From positions 10,582,164-10,646,163 of the forward strand of contig NC_066332.1 in the NCBI RefSeq assembly GCF_022539315.1: a stretch of DNA of 64,000 bases, read 5' to 3'. Shown in pieces: positions 58,720-64,000 of the stretch. The notes under the pieces are model-generated. The model worked only from the letters and a program-made list of their open reading frames with translations, was not told the DNA's origin and did not search any database. A program made the translations under genes and the position numbers. Numbering within the stretch: position 1 is the stretch's first letter; each line of letters begins with the position of its first letter. The DNA is from Serinus canaria. Its lineage: Eukaryota > Chordata > Aves > Passeriformes > Fringillidae.

Positions 58720-59219
58720 NNNNNNNNNNNNNNNNNNNNNNNNNNNNNNNNNNNNNNNNNNNNNNNNNNNNNNNNNNNNNNNNNNNNNNNNNNNNNNNNN
58801 NNNNNNNNNNNNNNNNNNNNNNNNNNNNNNNNNNNNNNNNNNNNNNNNNNNNNNNNNNNNNNNNNNNNNNNNNNNNNNNNNNNNNNNNNNNNNNNNNNNN
58901 NNNNNNNNNNNNNNNNNNNNNNNNNNNNNNNNNNNNNNNNNNNNNNNNNNNNNNNNNNNNNNNNNNNNNNNNNNNNNNNNNNNNNNNNNNNNNNNNNNNN
59001 NNNNNNNNNNNNNNNNNNNNNNNNNNNNNNNNNNNNNNNNNNNNNNNNNNNNNNNNNNNNNNNNNNNNNNNNNNNNNNNNNNNNNNNNNNNNNNNNNNNN
59101 NNNNNNNNNNNNNNNNNNNNNNNNNNNNNNNNNNNNNNNNNNNNNNNNNNNNNNNNNNNNNNNNNNNNNNNNNNNNNNNNNNNNNNNNNNNNNNNNNNNN
59201 NNNNNNNNNNNNNNNNNNN
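58720..59219. other. Assembly gap, 500 N
   Basis: Exactly 500 unknown bases inside the RNF43 intron. A round number normally means a placeholder of unknown true length. Confidence 0.99.
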
Positions 59220-62200
59220 TGCATGAGAGGCAGTGAAAGCTGCATCATGGGAGCAGAGGGAGAAAGGAAACATAGGGGTAACCAGCACACCCACGGTTTT
59301 TCCAGGTTGTGGGACACAAATGGTGCTTGAATGGATGAGCAGTTGGACTGCTCGGGATGGCACAGCTGAGTCTGGAGATGCTGGTGGGCCTGTGGTACTA
59401 CCTGGACTAGAATGCAGAGGCTGTCAGGGAGATTTCAAACCATTCTGCATTGTTGTTATTTTTTTGTTGAGGGTTTGGGGTTTTTTTTCTTTTTAAAATG
59501 TATTTGATATTTTACTGAATCTAAAGGACTTTGAAGGACTTTGGTCCTCTTGGGAAGCAGATGGGGCTGATCCAGAGCAGGACTAGCTGCCCAAGAAAGG
59601 ATGTTTCTTCTAAGGGCTAGAAAATCTGTGGACATGGCTTCTCAAAGTCAGCGTTGATAAGCAGATTCCTTGTTCCTAAGGATCATGTTGTGTCCATCCT
59701 CAGATTGTCTTTTTAAGTGTTGCTACGGCATCTGCAGAATGGCGGCATCCAGGGTAGAGGATTTGCTGGGGTATTGGTAAATATAAAATAATAGGTGGGT
59801 GGATGTTCCTGCCAAGATCTGACATTGTTGCGTGGAGGATTTCTTCCTCCTGAGTAGCTTTGAGGGATGCATAGGGTGGTTCTGAGCTGCAGGAGAGAAG
59901 GATTTGGCTTTGGGTGGATGATGGGGCTGCTGAAGAGCACGTGGGGCAGGTGGGTGATGGGGAAGAGGTTTGGCTCTGGAGGAGGGGATTAGTGGGGTGA
60001 GGAGGACAACGTCTGTCCAGGGGTGCTAATGGGAGGAGCGGAGCCATTTCCCGTGCATGAGCTGGAGGCTGGTCCTGAGCAAGGCTAGGCAGGGGCTGGT
60101 GGGTGTTGTTGGAGCTGCACACACAAAGCTCTCTTGCTCCCGCAGCCTGTACAGACAGGCCCATGCTCCTCAAAGGAGGGATCGGATTCTTGCCCTCCGG
60201 GGCTTTCCAGCCAGCTCGCAGTTCAGAGGAGTCCTTTCTTTCTCCTGCTGTTCACGCCCTGCAAAGAATTTTCTATCAACAAAAGAAATTGTTTTGTAAT
60301 CAGCTTGATGTTCATTTCCAGTTCTGGGCTATGAAAGGGGTTTTGAAGGACCAGGGAAATGGAGCCTGGAGGTTGTGGAAGAAGAGGATAGCAGACAGTG
60401 CCACAGCCCAGCTGGGATGGGTTAGAGGAATTCTGGGGACACTCCAGAGCCAGTGCATCTCTGAGAGTGGGAAAAATTGGATAAAATGCAAAGCAGAGGA
60501 AAGGAATAATCCCTGGAAAGAAAGCATTGGGAGATCCCCTGTGTGGAAGCTGAGAAGACTTCTACTCCTGCAACTTTTCTGGCTGAATTTAAATTCTGTT
60601 GGGTGCTCCATGGCATGAAGGTCCTTGAAATGTTGGTTGTAGCTCAGGCTGTACCTCAGCCAGTATGACCATGTCAAACTCAGAAGGATTTTCTTTGAGC
60701 ACAGTTGGTTATCATTCCAGGGAAAAGCCAGTCCTGTAAAACCCTACTTGATGTCAGCCCTGTTGTGAACCTTCTCAGGTCAGGCTGGGCAGAAGAACTG
60801 TTTTGAATTATCTGACCATGCCTCAGGCTTTTGGAAAGCAGCTGTTGGTGTCCTTTTGCAGTACAAGTGTCCTTGCCTGGGTCTGCAATTGTGGAGTCAA
60901 AATTTTTTAGAGAAACATGGAAACATGGGCTGCCTCAGGAGCTGGACTCAGTTACCTGACTGTTTTTCTTGGCTTCCATGAATGTGTCCAGAAGCCAGTG
61001 AGTTTGGAAAGAAATTTTTTTGTGTTTACAAAAGGCGATTTTTAAATGTTGAAGTTGAAAGTACTTTTTCTTAGTAAAAAAACCCACACATCATCACCAA
61101 ACCATCCCAAGCTGGCTGGACGCAAAACTGCATGAGCAGCTGAGCTGAATCCGTGGCACCTTTTGGAAGATTTTTTAGGGCTTTGAAAGGAGCCCCATGT
61201 TAGTGTTGTATCTCCCAGGAAGGAGCTCACACTGACCAATACATTACAGCCTTTAAGCTGTTTGTATCCAAATTGTTTGGTTACTTAATTCTAAACCAAC
61301 CGCACCCCCATATTCAGAGGAATTGCCACATCATGGTGCTCTGGAAGTGTCCTGTGGCACTTGATTTGTAGCAACTAAATAGCAGTGGGGTCAGTGGTCA
61401 GCTGGCCACTGAGTAGGAAGCTGGATGGCAACAAGAATGAATAGTTTTCCGTGGGAGCTGGAGTGTCTGATGGCACTGGGAGGTGTGAGGATGGATCAGC
61501 TTTCAGGATATTAACTATGGAGATGGCTCTCAGCGTTTGCTGCCAATGCTGATAGCCCAGGGAGCAAATAGCATATGGATTCGTCTGCCCCCTTGCCCAT
61601 CAAGCCAAAGACTTTGGCTGGAGATGAGGGAATTTGATACAGTTGTACAGAAGCAGCATCTCTGCAGTTTCCAAAGCATGAGAAACAGCCATCCCTGGAC
61701 AGATCTCTGGGAGAAGTAGCAGTGTTTGGGAATTCCCCACTCCCAGTTGCAGAAGTGATTGGGAACTGGGAGGTGCTGGGGTTGGTACATGAGCAGTAGT
61801 GTTTGGGCTGTCAGGCTGCCCAGGCTGCGAGGGGAGCTGTGATGAGCAGCGGTGTCGGAGAGCGGTGAGGGATTGAGCACGGAGCTGGGAGAGAGCTCAG
61901 GCCAAGAAGAGTGGGAAGGAGGGGCTGTGCCGCTCCCCATCTGGATTAGATTCAGCAAGGAAGGTCACTTCCAGCCTATTTTTTGGTATTAGAGGAGAAT
62001 TTGAATGCTCCTGCAGGAAAAGTGCCACCCCCACTACCACACAGCAGTTTGTCAAAGTTGACCTCAGTGGTTTCCTGCCAAAAATACCTGTGAACAATAA
62101 TGACTTGTTAATGATTTATCTCTGTGTTCTCAAGTGCTGCACTGATTCGGAATACCACAGAAACCATTGGGACTCTTAAGGTTTTGGCTACAATGGCCTT

Positions 62201-64000
62201 TTGTCCTTCCCCTTTGACAGGGATGCCAGTTGCATGAGGGAACCATGGGCTCAGTGTACTGGGAAGTGTAAATGCACATTGTTCAGTGTGACTTTAGGGA
62301 ATATTGGTGGGAAAAGCAACTGCCTTGGACCAGGTGAGAAATCAACTGTGCTGTAACGCAGGATTGTCCCTTGCAGAGTTTGTAGAGTCATGAGCAGACA
62401 CCAGCAGGTTCCCCATGGTGCCAGCAAGGCACAACTGTACAGAGAGTATGCTCTCTGCAAAGAGCTGCAAATCCACGTTGTGTGGACCTGGTGTGGCTGT
62501 GGACATGGGATCCAGCGCAACAAACTCTCTCCTTCCCTGGGAGATGAGCACCTGCCATTTTCCCAGGTCATCAGGGCAAGAGTATAGAGGTTTTATGGCA
62601 TAGAGGGGTGAGGTACCACACCGAAAAGCTCTTCCCTGTCCTTCCAGCATGGCTCTGCAGTAAACCAGCCTCAGTCATCCTGCCTTGGGAGTGGGAGCAC
62701 CACAAGATGAAAAGCAGCAGACAGCTAGGGAGAATCTGTGATTGCTACAATCACCTCCACCCTGCAGAACCAGGAGAAAAGGCAGTGGAGCCCAGGAACC
62801 AGAGTCTGCATGAGTGGACTCAGGGTGTCCGTGGCTCATTTTACACAACAAAGTAGAGTTTCAGTGCTGGGAAGCCAAAGCAGAAGCTTCAGGCAATGCT
62901 TAACTCTCCCAGTGGTCTTTGTCTGGCAGGGGCCAGTGTCATTGTTAAGAAAAAAGCAGAAAAAGTAGAATTGGCAGGTGCCAATGGAGACTCCATCCAT
63001 CATATCTCCTCTGCAGGAGCCGGAGATGAGAGCAGTAGACCTCCCTCCAGTAACCAGGAAGACTTTTTCCTTTCTGAAATTTTTTAGTCTGATGTACTGT
63101 GGCTCCAGGTCCCTCATTATCCCAGCACTCATCCTTCTCTGTCCTCTCTTGCAGAGATCCAGGTTGGCAAGGGCTGGATGCTCCAATGGAGGCAATGTCA
63201 CAGCTTACCTGTTTTCACTGCCCCAAACAAATGAGCTGTGAGTGGCTTCCTTCCCATTCCTTTCAGCTGGCATAGGTCAGTCATTTCAAAGGAATGTTTG
63301 ATGAAATTATTGGAGCCCTTGAATGAAAACAGTAGGTAGAGCATCCACTGAAACTCACTCTGTTGAACAGGGAATTTATTTCACTTCCTGCCCTGTTTGT
63401 CCTTCATCCTGTGTTCACTGCACTGTGCTGCTCTAGACACATCAGCAGAGATGCCTGAAAATGGAAATTTCTCCACATTTTTGGCCTCAGTCTCTTGAGT
63501 CCTGTGGCAAGACTTCTGTCATCCCTGTCCCTAAGAACTTCTACATGGAGATTTGCTCTTTGGTGATGAATGCTGGGGTCTCCAGAGACTCCCAACATGC
63601 TGAAACTAAGGGAGGAGTTTCATGATTACCTGCTTCAAGCTCCTTCCAGTATGCTAGCTCAGCTCTTTGAATGTCTGTGACACCGTGGTGCCACCTGGTC
63701 TAGTGGAAGATGTCCCTGCCCATGGCAGTGGGTGGAATGAGATGGTCTCCAAGGTCCCTTCCAACCCAAACCATTCTGGGATTCTGTGATCTTCAGTGGC
63801 TGGAGTTCCCCAGGATGCAGCAAGGATGGTAACAGGGTTCACTCTTGGAAGTCTCCTGTGAAATTATCTTCAGTACAAGACAGAGTATTTTATTGACTTC
63901 TCTGAAGTCCTTCATTGAGATCAATTGCAGGGAATGTTGTGGAACAAGTAAAAACGGGCTAAAAGGAAATAAGGTGTGTTTTTGAAATCCTTCAGGCTGT
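59220..64000 (+). other. RNF43: RNF43 intron, right part (window edge)
   Basis: 4.8 kb with one CR1 scrap at 63693-63792. The rest is unique sequence with only short open frames, the longest being 157 codons on the minus strand (59700-60173), which has no recognisable domain. No RNF43 exon was found before the window ends. Confidence 0.65.
63693..63792 (+). mobile_element. CR1 LINE 3'-terminal fragment
   Basis: GGTCTAGTGGAAGATGTCCC, GCCCATGGCAGTGGGTGGAA and TCCCTTCCAACCCAAACCAT, with tail TCTGGGATTCTGTGATC. Confidence 0.88.

Noticed and set aside
58549..59363. Frames of 175-225 codons around the gap
   Set aside because: Almost entirely unknown residues from the N run.
59700..60173. 157-codon minus-strand frame near the right edge
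   Set aside because: Pro/Ser-rich without known motifs, inside the RNF43 intron, with no promoter or poly(A) context seen.
1..64000. Bacterial-type features (operons, CRISPR, phage, ribosome binding sites), tRNA or rRNA genes
   Set aside because: Introns, CR1 elements, CpG islands and a poly(A) signal mark this as vertebrate DNA. No tRNA or rRNA sequence was recognised, and the tandem repeats lack CRISPR spacer structure.
38580..64000. Next RNF43 coding exons (rest of PA domain, RING)
   Set aside because: Searched by eye for the expected peptide segments and found none; they presumably lie beyond the window.

Overview
This is a vertebrate nuclear window, almost certainly from a bird and probably a passerine. 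About 26 fragments of the avian LINE CR1 are scattered on both strands, other interspersed repeats are hard to find, introns are compact, and two genes match the MTMR4–RNF43 neighbourhood (human 17q22; chicken chromosome 19 by synteny recall). One 500-base run of N (58720-59219) is an assembly gap.

Layout. (1) 1-15378: the 3' two-thirds of MTMR4 on the + strand, in 12 coding exons from 3316 to the stop at 15376-15378. They cover the linker after the PH-GRAM domain, the whole myotubularin phosphatase domain with an intact Cys-x5-Arg loop, a long disordered linker with a PPVY motif, a coiled coil and a C-terminal FYVE zinc finger. The 5' exons lie left of the window. (2) 15379 to about 17450: MTMR4 3' UTR with a poly(A) signal at 17426-17431. 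(3) About 17.45-36.18 kb: intergenic DNA with CR1 copies, a 19-bp GC-rich minisatellite, an inverted CR1 pair, an (AT)n run, a tetranucleotide tract of about 970 bp and a (TTTTG)n tract. No gene was recognised here, although mammals carry HSF5 in this interval. (4) About 36.18-38.58 kb: CpG island, candidate leader and first coding exon of RNF43 (38343-38579, + strand). (5) 38580-64000: the beginning of a very long RNF43 intron; the remaining RNF43 exons lie beyond the right edge.

Function. MTMR4 is an endosomal PI3P/PI(3,5)P2 3-phosphatase whose FYVE finger brings it to its substrate membrane. RNF43 is a transmembrane E3 ligase that clears Frizzled receptors and so restrains Wnt signalling. 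They are neighbours in tandem, not an operon. All repeat limits were drawn by eye and are good to about 20-50 bases; exon limits were set by GT/AG sites plus reading-frame continuity and should be exact.
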